A stretch of 8,396 nt of DNA from Bacteroidales bacterium (GCA_004552395.1 SFOK01000081.1:1-8396); one strand, 5' to 3'. Positions 1 to 7,225 are shown, counted from the first letter of the stretch. Numbers and translations are program-made. Notes: generated by a model from the letters alone, not told the origin.

Positions 1-2408
1 TGTTGAGGCCGTCGCGGATCACGTTGACAACGGGGTCGTCAGCAGGCATGGAACCGATGACGGTATGTTCTGCTATGCCTTCGAATTGAGCGCCTTCGGT
101 TTCGTATTTCTGGCTGTTATTGTAAACATAGTTGTCAGCGAGGATTACGGCAGACTTCATATAGAAGGGGGTAATGATTCCGCCATCTTTGTTGATGAGG
201 TTGGAAACGGGCATTTCAATCTTGCTGAGGTCATCAGCGGGGTCAACCTCAATGTAGCCGAGGCATACATCGGTGTTGAAATCCCATTTTCTGATAGTAG
301 CGGCAACTTCTGCGGTGAAGTTGTCGGGTTTTACGCAAGCGGCAAACACGAGTTTCTTCACCGGGATATCGGCCGTGTTGGTGTAAGCACCCGCAAATTG
401 GAGAGTGCCGGCAGCGGCCTCTGCTGTCTCTTTGTAGAGGGTGAATGTATAAGGTGCAACGCCGTAGCCGAGCTGAGGTTTGTCGGCATCGGGGACTACA
501 GTCTTCTCGTCGTCTTTTGTGGTGACGGTGAAGGGAGCCTGAGGATCGATGCGTACGCCCTTCACAGTGACGAAGGGTGTGAACTCATACTCTGTGCCGG
601 ATGCGAGGTTCTGGCAGAATACGGCTCCGGCGGGAGATGTGCCGACTGTCGACTTATTGTCGGTGGGCCATGTGAAGTAAACCTCGAAGGGACCGTCATC
701 AACAGTGGCAACGGCTGTGACACCGTCGACTGTCTTGTTGATCACATAGTTGAAAGCGACATGATTCAGCTCAGGTGTGGGAGTAAGCACGTAGGAATAT
801 GTGGCCTGACCCTGCTTCTTGATGTTGATTGTGCTGTTTACGTTGGCAAGATCAGTCTGATTGCCACCCACGGGAGTTACCCATCCTTTGAGCCAAAGGG
901 TGTAGTTGGTCTTCCACACGTCGTTCTCCTTGACAAGGGGCATCTTCACTGTGCCGACAGCTGTTGTGCCTGCGGCAGCTTCAAGAGTAGCGGCTGTTAC
1001 GCCGGTATAGTCGAACCAGATGTGGGCTGCTGAGAGAGCGTCATTGGCAATTGCTTCGCTGTTGAGATAGGGATAATGGATGGTGTAGGGCACATCGACT
1101 GTTCCGTTGTCGATATCCCAGACGAGATTTTCGGTGTCAATTTTTACAAAATAGCCTTGCTTTTCGCCGGTTGTGGTGACGTTTACAGCTCCCTGGGAAA
1201 TTTGAGTGCCATTGACAAAGAATTTGGGATAGAAGTCGTAAGCTGTTCCGGGTACGAGGCCATCGCAAACGAATGTGTCTGTGGGTGTAGTAAGAGCCTT
1301 AGCTTCCTGAGCGGCATCGTTGTTGCCCCAAGCGTAGAATACCTTAAATATACCGTCATTTTCGGTAGCGGCCACCTTCTCGCCGCCGTCTACCTGCTTA
1401 TATATGGTATAGGCGAAAGAAACGGAAGTATCGGCTGCGGTAGGCGTGGCTTCGTAGGAGTAAGTAATTTCAGGTTCAGCTGCGGCCTCTTCGCCGGAGA
1501 GGTAGAAGTTGCCCATATAGAGTGTCTTGGCGCCATTGGCCTCGCCAAGCTTGAACTGGAAAATTCTGGTAAGGTTGTCGGCAAGACCTTCATAGTCGGA
1601 AACTGGGATCTCAATCGAGTTCCAAGTGTCTTTGGTAAGAGTCTTTGTGACGTATTTTTCAGTCTTACCACCGGCTTCGAGGTGCCAGATAGGATAGATG
1701 TTAATTGTCAGATTGCTGCCTACGGGATAGAGGTCCAGGTGAATAGTCTTCATGCCGGAGAAATCCACGTTATTATCGCCGTTGAGTAAGAAGCCCACAT
1801 AATTCAACTTTGTGAACTGCCAGGCTTTCTTGTCGTCGGCTACAGTGACTTCGCTGGATTCGGTTGACTGACCCCACTGACCTATAGTAAATGTGGTGTG
1901 GGGCTCGTAGGTGTTGGAGAAGATCGACTTGACATCGGATGCGGAGATGGTCGGTACGGGAGGAGCCGGGATAGCAGTGGGATCCACAGGCTCTACGGCT
2001 GTGCCACCGGTTTTGATGTCAAAGTTCGTGTGGGTGAAAATCGCCGCCGAAAGGAGCAGCGCCACTACCCCATACGAAATGCACGGTGTAGTTGGTGTCA
2101 GGCGTCAGACCTGTCTTTTCCATGTGACCGGTATAAGTGTGCTGATGTGCGGAATCGCCTGTGGTACCGATTATGAACCATGTCTCGAGCGGAGTGGTGG
2201 CTGCATCGACACCTTCGGGAGGTGTGACCGTGTAATCACAGGTAAGAGTGGTGCCTTCGACTGTATAGTCTACCGACGCCTTCCACTCTTTGCCGTCGAT
2301 CGTCGCAGAGCCTGTGACGGTCTCTGCCTGTGCTGACTGCGCGAGCCAGGGCACAAACAGGAGCAAGGCGGAAAGGAACCGCCAAGCGCGGGTGTTGAGT
2401 TTCTTCAT
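1..2408 (-). CDS. Secreted multidomain beta-sandwich protein (CBM-like plus Fn3-like repeats), frameshifted, 3' end outside window
   Basis: The gene reads leftward from ATG at 2408. The first 28 residues are a Sec signal peptide (MKKLNTRAWRF, a hydrophobic LLLFVPW core, cleavage after AQA). No lipobox cysteine is visible, so it is probably secreted or surface-bound rather than a lipoprotein. The first frame stops at 2019. Removing one base from the four-A run at 2037-2040 restores a frame (GGDFTHTNFDIKTGG) that stays open to position 2, giving 802 residues in the window. Corrected layout: N-terminal beta-rich domain about 29-135; Pro-rich linker about 138-152; jelly-roll domain about 153-307 (motifs SDVKSIFSNTY, WGQST, LNYVGF, IHLDLYP, IPIS-like IEIPVSDYEG, IFQFKL, LYMGNFYL), resembling carbohydrate-binding-like modules of Bacteroidetes secreted proteins; Fn3-like repeats 314-416 and 535-635, clearly homologous to each other; a further beta-rich domain between them and another after 640. 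No catalytic motif is visible. Polysaccharide binding or adhesion is inference only. Confidence 0.75.
2036..2041 (-). other. Frameshift site in the secreted beta-sandwich protein gene
   Basis: On the coding strand the sequence reads GGC GGC GAT TTT CAC and then reaches a stop at 2019. Deleting one T of the four-T run (plus-strand AAAA, 2037-2040) gives GGC GGC GAT TTC ACC CAC ACG AAC, that is GGDFTHTN, and joins the long downstream frame. That frame has no stop over the next 674 codons. The downstream part keeps domain-like sequence and lacks its own signal peptide, so the two frames were one gene. A one-base sequencing or assembly error, or a real recent mutation, fits equally well from sequence alone. 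Confidence 0.8.
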
Positions 2409-2750
2409 ACTATTGAATTATTGAATATTAGTAAAAATAAATAATGTCGCGGTTAATTATTCTCTATCTTCGGAAAGGCGAAAAAGGGATGATCGTCTTC
2501 TGAGCTTTTCTTTGGCGAAAAGGTCTGCTTGCTGAGACGGATGTGCGGGAAAGACCGTCTGGGGGACCATGTGTCTTCAATTCGCTGTCTGACAATTTAC
2601 ACCGGCACTTTTCGGCTGCGAAATTAGTAATAATTCTTCAAGAGGAGAACTGATTTCGACAAAAATTGCACCTTTTATGCTGCAAAACATATTTTATGCG
2701 CCCCGGCCACGGCGCCGGTAGCTCGCCCCGGCAGTCGCCCTCATTGTGAC

Positions 2751-2788
2751 AGGTCGGACTTGTCAGACATATCTGACTTGTCCGACCT
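2751..2788. repeat. 38-bp imperfect inverted repeat (hairpin or REP-like element)
   Basis: Arms AGGTCGGAC (2751-2759) and GTCCGACCT (2780-2788) are perfect 9-bp complements. A TT/TT internal mismatch follows, then GTCAGA (2762-2767) pairs with TCTGAC (2772-2777) around a four-base CATA loop. No T-run follows on either strand and the flanking genes diverge, so a terminator role is unlikely. It may be a REP-like dispersed element or a palindromic protein-binding site. The element also contains GACTTGTC twice as a direct repeat. Confidence 0.75.
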
Positions 2789-2809
2789 CGCCTCACCGGT
2801 CTGATCTCG

Positions 2810-2867
2810 CCTCTCTTGCTCACTTGGGCCTCTCTTGCTCACTTGGGCCTCTCTTGCCTCACTTGGG
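2810..2867. repeat. Three tandem copies of a 19-20 bp direct repeat
   Basis: The unit CCTCTCTTGCTCACTTGGG occurs at 2810-2828 and 2829-2847, and again at 2848-2867 with one extra C (TTGCCTCAC). A fourth unit begins at 2868 with CCTC and then diverges. Upstream, CTCGCCTCAC at 2787-2796 resembles part of the unit. There are no spacers between copies, so this is not a CRISPR array. It sits 30 bp upstream of the frdC promoter -33 element. A variable-number repeat or a multi-site regulator-binding region are both possible. Confidence 0.85.
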
Positions 2868-2896
2868 CCTCAAATAGTGAAATATTTCCTGAATTG

Positions 2897-2928
2897 TTTG
2901 GGCGGATGATTAAAAAAACTTAATTTTG
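2897..2928 (+). promoter_or_regulatory. Bacteroidetes-type promoter for the frdCAB operon
   Basis: TTTG (2897-2900) lies 20 bp upstream of TAATTTTG (2921-2928). This matches the known Bacteroidetes primary sigma consensus TTTG, 19-21 bp, TAnnTTTG. Transcription would start near 2935, leaving a 5' leader of about 144 nt before the frdC ATG. It is the only exact match I see upstream of the operon. Confidence 0.75.
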
Positions 2929-2983
2929 CGTAGATTTCACCGCACCTGCCCGCGTTGTGCCCTCACGGATGCGGCCTCAGGGC

Positions 2984-3005
2984 GCGCCGGAGAGTGCCCC
3001 GGCGC
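2984..3005 (+). promoter_or_regulatory. GC-rich hairpin in the frdC mRNA leader
   Basis: GCGCCGG (2984-2990) pairs perfectly with CCGGCGC (2999-3005) around an 8-nt loop. It lies about 50 nt downstream of the predicted transcription start and about 73 nt before the frdC start codon. No U-run follows, so it is not an obvious attenuator. A role in mRNA stability or translation is possible. I recognise no riboswitch family. Confidence 0.5.
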
Positions 3006-3078
3006 AGCGAATCTCCAGACTATTACCTTGAAATACAATTACTTAATATCAACTCAATAAAACTAAAACAGAAACGCT

Positions 3079-4206
3079 ATGTGGTTAACAAGCTCATCTG
3101 TAGGACGTAAGTTCGTCATGGCCCTTACGGGTATCGCGCTCGTCCTATTTGTCACTTTCCACTGTCTGATGAACAGTGTGGCTATCCTGTGGCCCACAGC
3201 TTACAATCAGATCTGTGAGTTCCTGGGTGCCAACTGGTACGCCCTCGCCGCTTCGCTGGGCCTCGCCATCCTGTTTGTCATTCACATTTTCTATGCCGTA
3301 TGGCTCACCCTGCAGAACCGCGCCGCACGCGGCCACAACCGCTACGCTATCTCGAAGCGTCCCGCCGGTGTGGAATGGTCGTCGCAGAACATGCTCGTGC
3401 TCGGTATCGTCATCGCTGCATTCCTCGCGGTGCACCTGATCCAGTTCTGGGCCAAGATGCAGCTCGTGGAGATCTGCGGCGAACACGGCACCGTGCCCCC
3501 CGCCGCCGGCACGCTCTTCATCCAGGAAGCCTTCGGCTGCATCTGGACTCCGGTGGTCTACATCATCGGTTTCGCAGCCCTCTGGTTCCACATGAACCAC
3601 GGCTTCTGGTCAATGTTCCAGACCATCGGCTGGGATAACACCATCTGGATCCCCCGCCTCAAGAAGATAGGCGCATGGTGGACAGGCATCGTGATCGCCC
3701 TCTTCGTGGCACAGGCCGTGGTATTCACCATCAACTCCAACAAGAAATTCTACACTACCGACCCGGATCTCCGCGCACAGTACGCCGAGATGGCAGCAGA
3801 ACCCCTCTCCGAAGTCTTCGGCGAGAGTATCAAATACGACGGCATCGTATACGAGCAGGTCAAGAACCTCGCCACTCAGGTCGCCATGGAGCCCGAAATG
3901 GCCGTGATGTCGATCGCTTCGCAGGCTCAGCTCGATCCCAAGATGGTAGCCGAGAAGCTCCTCTGGCTCGGTAATTTCGTCAACTATATCGAAGGCGTGA
4001 AGGCTGTGGATCTCACACTCCTCGAGCAGGTGGCCGAGAAGGCCGGCCAGCAGCAGGGCCAGCAGCCCGCCGGCATGGTTCCTCAGATGCAGGCCATGCC
4101 TCAGGATATGCCCGCCGACATGCCCGAAGAGGCCGAGGCTTATGAAGAAGCCGGTGAGGTCGAGGCTGTCGACGCTCCCGCAGACGTAGATAACGCAAAC
4201 AATTAA
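3079..4206 (+). CDS. frdC (sdhC): Succinate dehydrogenase/fumarate reductase cytochrome b subunit with unusual C-terminal extension
   Basis: This is the membrane anchor of complex II (type B, single five-helix subunit). It carries two haems b and the menaquinone site, and docks FrdB and FrdA on the cytoplasmic face. Five hydrophobic helices lie near residues 13-37, 54-78, 104-125, 152-174 and 199-219. Histidines H28, H69, H119 and H171, one in each of the first four helices, are the expected haem ligands. The loop NRAARGHNRYAISKR after helix 2 is strongly positive and so cytoplasmic, which puts the C-terminus in the periplasm. The family usually ends soon after helix 5, at about 220-235 residues as I recall. 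This protein has 375: residues 220-320 look soluble and helical, and 322-375 is a Gln/Pro/Met-rich then acidic tail. The frame is continuous, with the same codon bias as its neighbours. The start has no Shine-Dalgarno but an A-rich leader, normal for Bacteroidetes. frdA follows after 14 bp. Confidence 0.93.
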   Translation: MWLTSSSVGRKFVMALTGIALVLFVTFHCLMNSVAILWPTAYNQICEFLGANWYALAASLGLAILFVIHIFYAVWLTLQNRAARGHNRYAISKRPAGVEWSSQNMLVLGIVIAAFLAVHLIQFWAKMQLVEICGEHGTVPPAAGTLFIQEAFGCIWTPVVYIIGFAALWFHMNHGFWSMFQTIGWDNTIWIPRLKKIGAWWTGIVIALFVAQAVVFTINSNKKFYTTDPDLRAQYAEMAAEPLSEVFGESIKYDGIVYEQVKNLATQVAMEPEMAVMSIASQAQLDPKMVAEKLLWLGNFVNYIEGVKAVDLTLLEQVAEKAGQQQGQQPAGMVPQMQAMPQDMPADMPEEAEAYEEAGEVEAVDAPADVDNANN

Positions 4207-4220
4207 TCCCTTTAAGCGAT

Positions 4221-6239
4221 ATGGAAGATAACAAAGTGAAAGTAATGAATCCGGCCGATTCCAAAATCCCGGAAGGTCCTGTCGCTGAGAAATGGACCAA
4301 CTATAAGGCTCATCAGAAGCTCGTGAACCCGGCCAACAAGCGCCGTCTCGACGTGATTGTGGTCGGCACAGGTCTGGCCGGCGCTTCGGCCGCCTCCACC
4401 CTGGCTGAACTCGGCTTCAATGTGCTCAACTTCTGCATACAGGACAGCCCCCGCCGCGCACACTCGATCGCCGCACAGGGCGGTATCAACGCTGCCAAAA
4501 ACTATCAGAACGACGGCGACTCCGTATATCGCCTCTTCTACGACACCGTGAAGGGCGGCGACTACCGCGCCCGCGAAGCCAACGTTTACCGTCTGGCCGA
4601 GGTGTCCAACAACATCATTGACCAGTGCGTGGCCCAGGGCGTGCCTTTCGCACGCGAATACGGCGGCCTGCTCGCCAACCGTTCGTTCGGCGGCGCTCAG
4701 GTTTCCCGCACATTCTACGCCAAAGGTCAGACAGGCCAGCAGCTCCTGCTCGGCGCCTACTCTTCGCTCAACCGCCAGATCCGGCTCGGCAAGGTAAAGA
4801 GCTTCAATCGCTATGAGATGCACGACGTGGTGCTCATCAAGGATAAAGACGGTGTAGAGCGCGCTCGCGGTATCATCGCCAAGAACCTCGTCACAGGTAA
4901 GTTCGAGCGCTTCGCCGCCCACGCTGTGGTCATAGCCACCGGCGGCTACGGCAACGCTTACTTCCTCTCCACCAACGCTATGGCCTGCAACTGCTCGGCT
5001 GCTATGGCCTGCTACCGCAAAGGCGCTTACTTCGCCAACCCGGCTTACGTGCAGATCCACCCGACCTGTATCCCGGTCCACGGCGACAAACAGTCAAAAC
5101 TGACCCTGATGTCGGAGTCGCTCCGTAACGACGGCCGCATCTGGGTGCCCAAGAATATCGAGGACGCCCGCCGTCTCCAGAAGGGCGAGATAAAAGGCTC
5201 AGACATACCCGAGGAGGAGCGCGACTACTATCTGGAGCGCCGCTACCCGGCCTTCGGTAACCTCGTGCCCCGCGACGTCGCTTCACGCGCCGCCAAAGAG
5301 CGCTGCGACCACGGCTTCGGCGTCAACAACACCGGCCTCGCTGTCTTCCTCGACTTCTCCGAAGCCATCAACCGCCTCGGCATCGACACTGTGCGCCAGC
5401 GCTACGGCAACCTCTTCGACATGTACGAGGAGATCACCGACGTGAACCCAGGCAAACTCGCCCGCACTATCGACGGCGTCAACTACTACAACCCGATGAT
5501 GATCTTCCCGGCTATCCACTACACAATGGGCGGTATCTGGGTTGACTACGAGCTCCAGACCTCCGTCAAGGGCCTCTTCGCCATCGGCGAGTGCAACTTC
5601 TCCGATCACGGCGCTAACCGCCTCGGCGCCTCCGCTCTTATGCAGGGCCTCGCCGACGGTTACTTCGTGCTCCCCTACACCATCCAGAACTATCTGAGCG
5701 ACCAGATCACTGTGCCCCGCTTCTCCACCGACACTCCCGAGTTCGACAAAGCCGAGGCCGAGTGTATAGCCAAGCAGGACGAGCTCCTCAAGATCCAGGG
5801 CAACCGCTCCGTCGACTCCATCCACAAGGAGCTCGGCCACATCATGTGGGAATATGTCGGCATGGCCCGCACCGCCGAAGGCCTAGAGAAAGCTATCGGT
5901 GAACTCAAGAAGCTCCGCGAGACTTTCGAGAAGGACCTCTACGTGCCCGGCACCGCCGAAGGCATGAACGTGGAACTTGACAAGGCTTTCCGTCTCAAAG
6001 ACTTCATTACCATGGGCGAGCTCGTGGCTTACGACGCTCTTAACCGCAACGAGAGCTGCGGCGGCCACTTCCGCGAAGAGTACCAGACCCCCGAGGGCGA
6101 GGCTAAACGCGACGACGAGAACTATTTCTACGTAAGCTGCTGGAAATACGAAGGCTCCGACACCAAAGCCCCCGAGCTCATCAAAGAACCCCTCCACTAC
6201 GAGGCTATCAAGGTTCAGACACGTAACTATAAGTCATAA
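4221..6239 (+). CDS. frdA (sdhA): Succinate dehydrogenase/fumarate reductase flavoprotein subunit
   Basis: Catalytic subunit of complex II. It interconverts fumarate and succinate, passing electrons between its FAD and the Fe-S clusters of FrdB at the cytoplasmic face. In the 672 residues I see the dinucleotide-binding motif GTGLAG (49-54) after a beta strand DVIVV. The covalent-FAD motif HSIAAQGGIN has His81 as the expected flavin attachment residue. HPTCIP is at 280-285. VPRDVASRA has Arg351 as the expected catalytic proton donor. HYTMGG has the substrate-contacting His433, and NRLGAS has Arg467. The C-terminal region carries the usual helical domain and a Cys/Tyr-rich end (FYVSCW). Every key residue I would look for is present. 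The start at 4221 lies 14 bp after frdC, giving MEDNKVKVMNPADSK, with no Shine-Dalgarno. The direction in vivo cannot be told from sequence; fumarate reduction is expected in an anaerobe. Confidence 0.97.
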   Translation: MEDNKVKVMNPADSKIPEGPVAEKWTNYKAHQKLVNPANKRRLDVIVVGTGLAGASAASTLAELGFNVLNFCIQDSPRRAHSIAAQGGINAAKNYQNDGDSVYRLFYDTVKGGDYRAREANVYRLAEVSNNIIDQCVAQGVPFAREYGGLLANRSFGGAQVSRTFYAKGQTGQQLLLGAYSSLNRQIRLGKVKSFNRYEMHDVVLIKDKDGVERARGIIAKNLVTGKFERFAAHAVVIATGGYGNAYFLSTNAMACNCSAAMACYRKGAYFANPAYVQIHPTCIPVHGDKQSKLTLMSESLRNDGRIWVPKNIEDARRLQKGEIKGSDIPEEERDYYLERRYPAFGNLVPRDVASRAAKERCDHGFGVNNTGLAVFLDFSEAINRLGIDTVRQRYGNLFDMYEEITDVNPGKLARTIDGVNYYNPMMIFPAIHYTMGGIWVDYELQTSVKGLFAIGECNFSDHGANRLGASALMQGLADGYFVLPYTIQNYLSDQITVPRFSTDTPEFDKAEAECIAKQDELLKIQGNRSVDSIHKELGHIMWEYVGMARTAEGLEKAIGELKKLRETFEKDLYVPGTAEGMNVELDKAFRLKDFITMGELVAYDALNRNESCGGHFREEYQTPEGEAKRDDENYFYVSCWKYEGSDTKAPELIKEPLHYEAIKVQTRNYKS

Positions 6240-6250
6240 ACCCGGCTCAC

Positions 6251-6293
6251 GCGGCCCGCTCCTCTCACCTCCCCCGGTGAGCGCTGCGGCCGC
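6251..6293 (+). promoter_or_regulatory. Nested GC-rich hairpin in the frdA-frdB spacer
   Basis: Within the 83-bp spacer, CTCACC (6264-6269) pairs with GGTGAG (6276-6281) around a 6-nt loop. Outside it GCGGCC (6251-6256) pairs with GGCCGC (6288-6293). No T-run follows, so readthrough into frdB is expected. An intercistronic stem of this kind could stabilise or process the upstream message and adjust FrdA to FrdB stoichiometry. That role is inference. Confidence 0.5.
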
Positions 6294-6322
6294 AACCTGC
6301 CAAACCTAACTGAATTTTAAAA

Positions 6323-7081
6323 ATGGAAGACAATATAATGAAAGTGAACCTGAAGGTATGGCGTCAGGCCGGCCCGAAGGAAAAAGGTGGTTTCGTGACT
6401 TACCGTGACGTGGAGACCACCCCCGACACATCCTTCCTGGAGACTCTCGATATTCTCAACGAGCGCCTCGTGGAGGAGAAGCAGGAGCCCATCGTGTTCG
6501 ACCACGACTGCCGCGAAGGTATCTGCGGCATGTGCTCCCTCTATATCAACGGTCACCCCCACGGCCCCGCTACAGGCGCCACTACATGCCAGCTCTATAT
6601 GCGCCGCTTCCAAGACGGCGAGACTATCACCGTAGAGCCCTGGCGCTCCGCAGCTTTCCCCGTGATCAAAGACCTCATGGTAGACCGCAACGCCTTCGAT
6701 AAGATACAGCAGGCCGGCGGTTACATCAGCTTCAACTGCGGCGGCGCTCAGGATGCCAACAACATCCCCATCCCCAAGACTGCTGCCGACGAGGCTATGG
6801 ATTCAGCTACCTGCATCGGTTGCGGCGCCTGCGTCGCTGCCTGCAAGAACGGCTCCGCAATGCTCTTCGTATCTGCCAAGGTAAGCCAGTTCAAGCTCCT
6901 CCCCCAGGGCCAGGCCGAGGCCGACCGCCGCGTCCGCGCCATGGTTGCCAAGATGGACGAGCTCGGATTCGGTAACTGCACCAATACCGGCGCTTGCTCC
7001 GCCGAGTGCCCCAAGCAGATCAAGCTCTACAACATCGGCCGCATGAACCGCAGCTTCATCGCCGCCAAGTGCAAAGATTAA
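6323..7081 (+). CDS. frdB (sdhB): Succinate dehydrogenase/fumarate reductase iron-sulfur subunit
   Basis: Electron-transfer subunit linking the FAD of FrdA to the haems and quinone of FrdC. The 252 residues are the normal length for the family. The N-terminal ferredoxin-like domain has the [2Fe-2S] ligands Cys63, Cys68 and Cys71 (CREGICGMC) and Cys89. The C-terminal bacterial-ferredoxin domain has CIGCGACVAAC, giving Cys164, Cys167 and Cys170, with Cys229, for the [4Fe-4S] cluster. Cys174, Cys219 and Cys225 serve the [3Fe-4S] cluster (NCTNTGACSAECP). All eleven ligands are present. The start at 6323 has an A/T-rich leader (GAATTTTAAAA) and no Shine-Dalgarno. An in-frame ATG five codons on (6338, MKVNLKVWRQ) is a possible alternative start, since many homologues begin near that point. 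It is the last gene of the operon, 104 bp before the terminator. Confidence 0.97.
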   Translation: MEDNIMKVNLKVWRQAGPKEKGGFVTYRDVETTPDTSFLETLDILNERLVEEKQEPIVFDHDCREGICGMCSLYINGHPHGPATGATTCQLYMRRFQDGETITVEPWRSAAFPVIKDLMVDRNAFDKIQQAGGYISFNCGGAQDANNIPIPKTAADEAMDSATCIGCGACVAACKNGSAMLFVSAKVSQFKLLPQGQAEADRRVRAMVAKMDELGFGNCTNTGACSAECPKQIKLYNIGRMNRSFIAAKCKD

Positions 7082-7121
7082 TTCCCACTTCCCTGAGAAT
7101 AATCCAAAAAGAGTTCCCAAA

Positions 7122-7163
7122 AGAAATTTTTCTGAGGGGAAATTTACCACGAAAAAAATTTCT
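7122..7163. repeat. AT-rich inverted repeat downstream of frdB
   Basis: AGAAATTTTT (7122-7131) and AAAAATTTCT (7154-7163) are perfect 10-bp complements separated by 22 bp, between the frdB stop and the main terminator. The arms are low-complexity A/T, so chance is a real possibility. It could act as a 3' UTR stem. Confidence 0.35.
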
Positions 7164-7185
7164 CCAGTGAAATCAACCTAATAGA

Positions 7186-7225
7186 GTCGGGCACCGCTTG
7201 ATGCGGTGCCCGACCCTTCTTTTTC
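7186..7225 (+). terminator. Intrinsic-type terminator of the frdCAB operon
   Basis: GTCGGGCACCGC (7186-7197) pairs perfectly over 12 bp with GCGGTGCCCGAC (7203-7214) around a TTGAT loop. A T-rich tail CCTTCTTTTTC (7215-7225) follows. It lies 104 bp past the frdB stop, points the right way, and closes the transcription unit. Confidence 0.92.

Larger units (their letters stand above)
2409..3078. other. Divergent intergenic region (670 bp) between the secreted-protein gene and frdC
   Basis: No credible gene is present. The left part (2409-2640) is A/T-rich near the start of the minus-strand gene. I found no exact TAnnTTTG promoter for that gene there; the closest is a one-mismatch TATTTTTA read on the minus strand in the AT-rich stretch just upstream of its start. 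A weak 6-bp inverted pair lies at 2535-2540 and 2555-2560. The middle part (2700-2870) holds the inverted repeat and tandem repeat listed separately. The right part carries the frdC promoter and leader. A 61-codon minus-strand frame at 2638-2823 crosses the repeats and is not believed. Confidence 0.7.

Noticed and set aside
65..1789. Long plus-strand open frames (65-1033 and 1076-1789)
   Set aside because: They are antisense to the minus-strand secreted protein, whose frame is open throughout and shows homologous repeats and domain motifs. The plus-strand products show no recognisable domain.
1898..2336. Plus-strand frames near the frameshift
   Set aside because: They overlap the coding region of the minus-strand gene and show no domain, signal or ribosome context.
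2751..2788. Terminator
   Set aside because: There is no T-run on either side, and the flanking genes are transcribed away from it.
2638..2823. 61-residue minus-strand frame in the intergenic region
   Set aside because: It runs through the inverted repeat and the first tandem repeat copy. Its product has no recognisable pattern, and no promoter or leader supports it.
2810..2867. CRISPR array
   Set aside because: The repeats are only 19-20 bp and abut one another with no spacers. No cas gene is present.
4212..5081. 289-residue minus-strand frame opposite frdA, and similar frames at 5283-5840 and 5883-6197
   Set aside because: These are shadows produced by the strong C-ending codon bias of frdA, which has all its catalytic residues intact.
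3079..7081. Novel respiratory or defence system in the frd operon
   Set aside because: The three genes are a standard type B complex II with all cofactor ligands present. Only the FrdC C-terminal extension is out of the ordinary.
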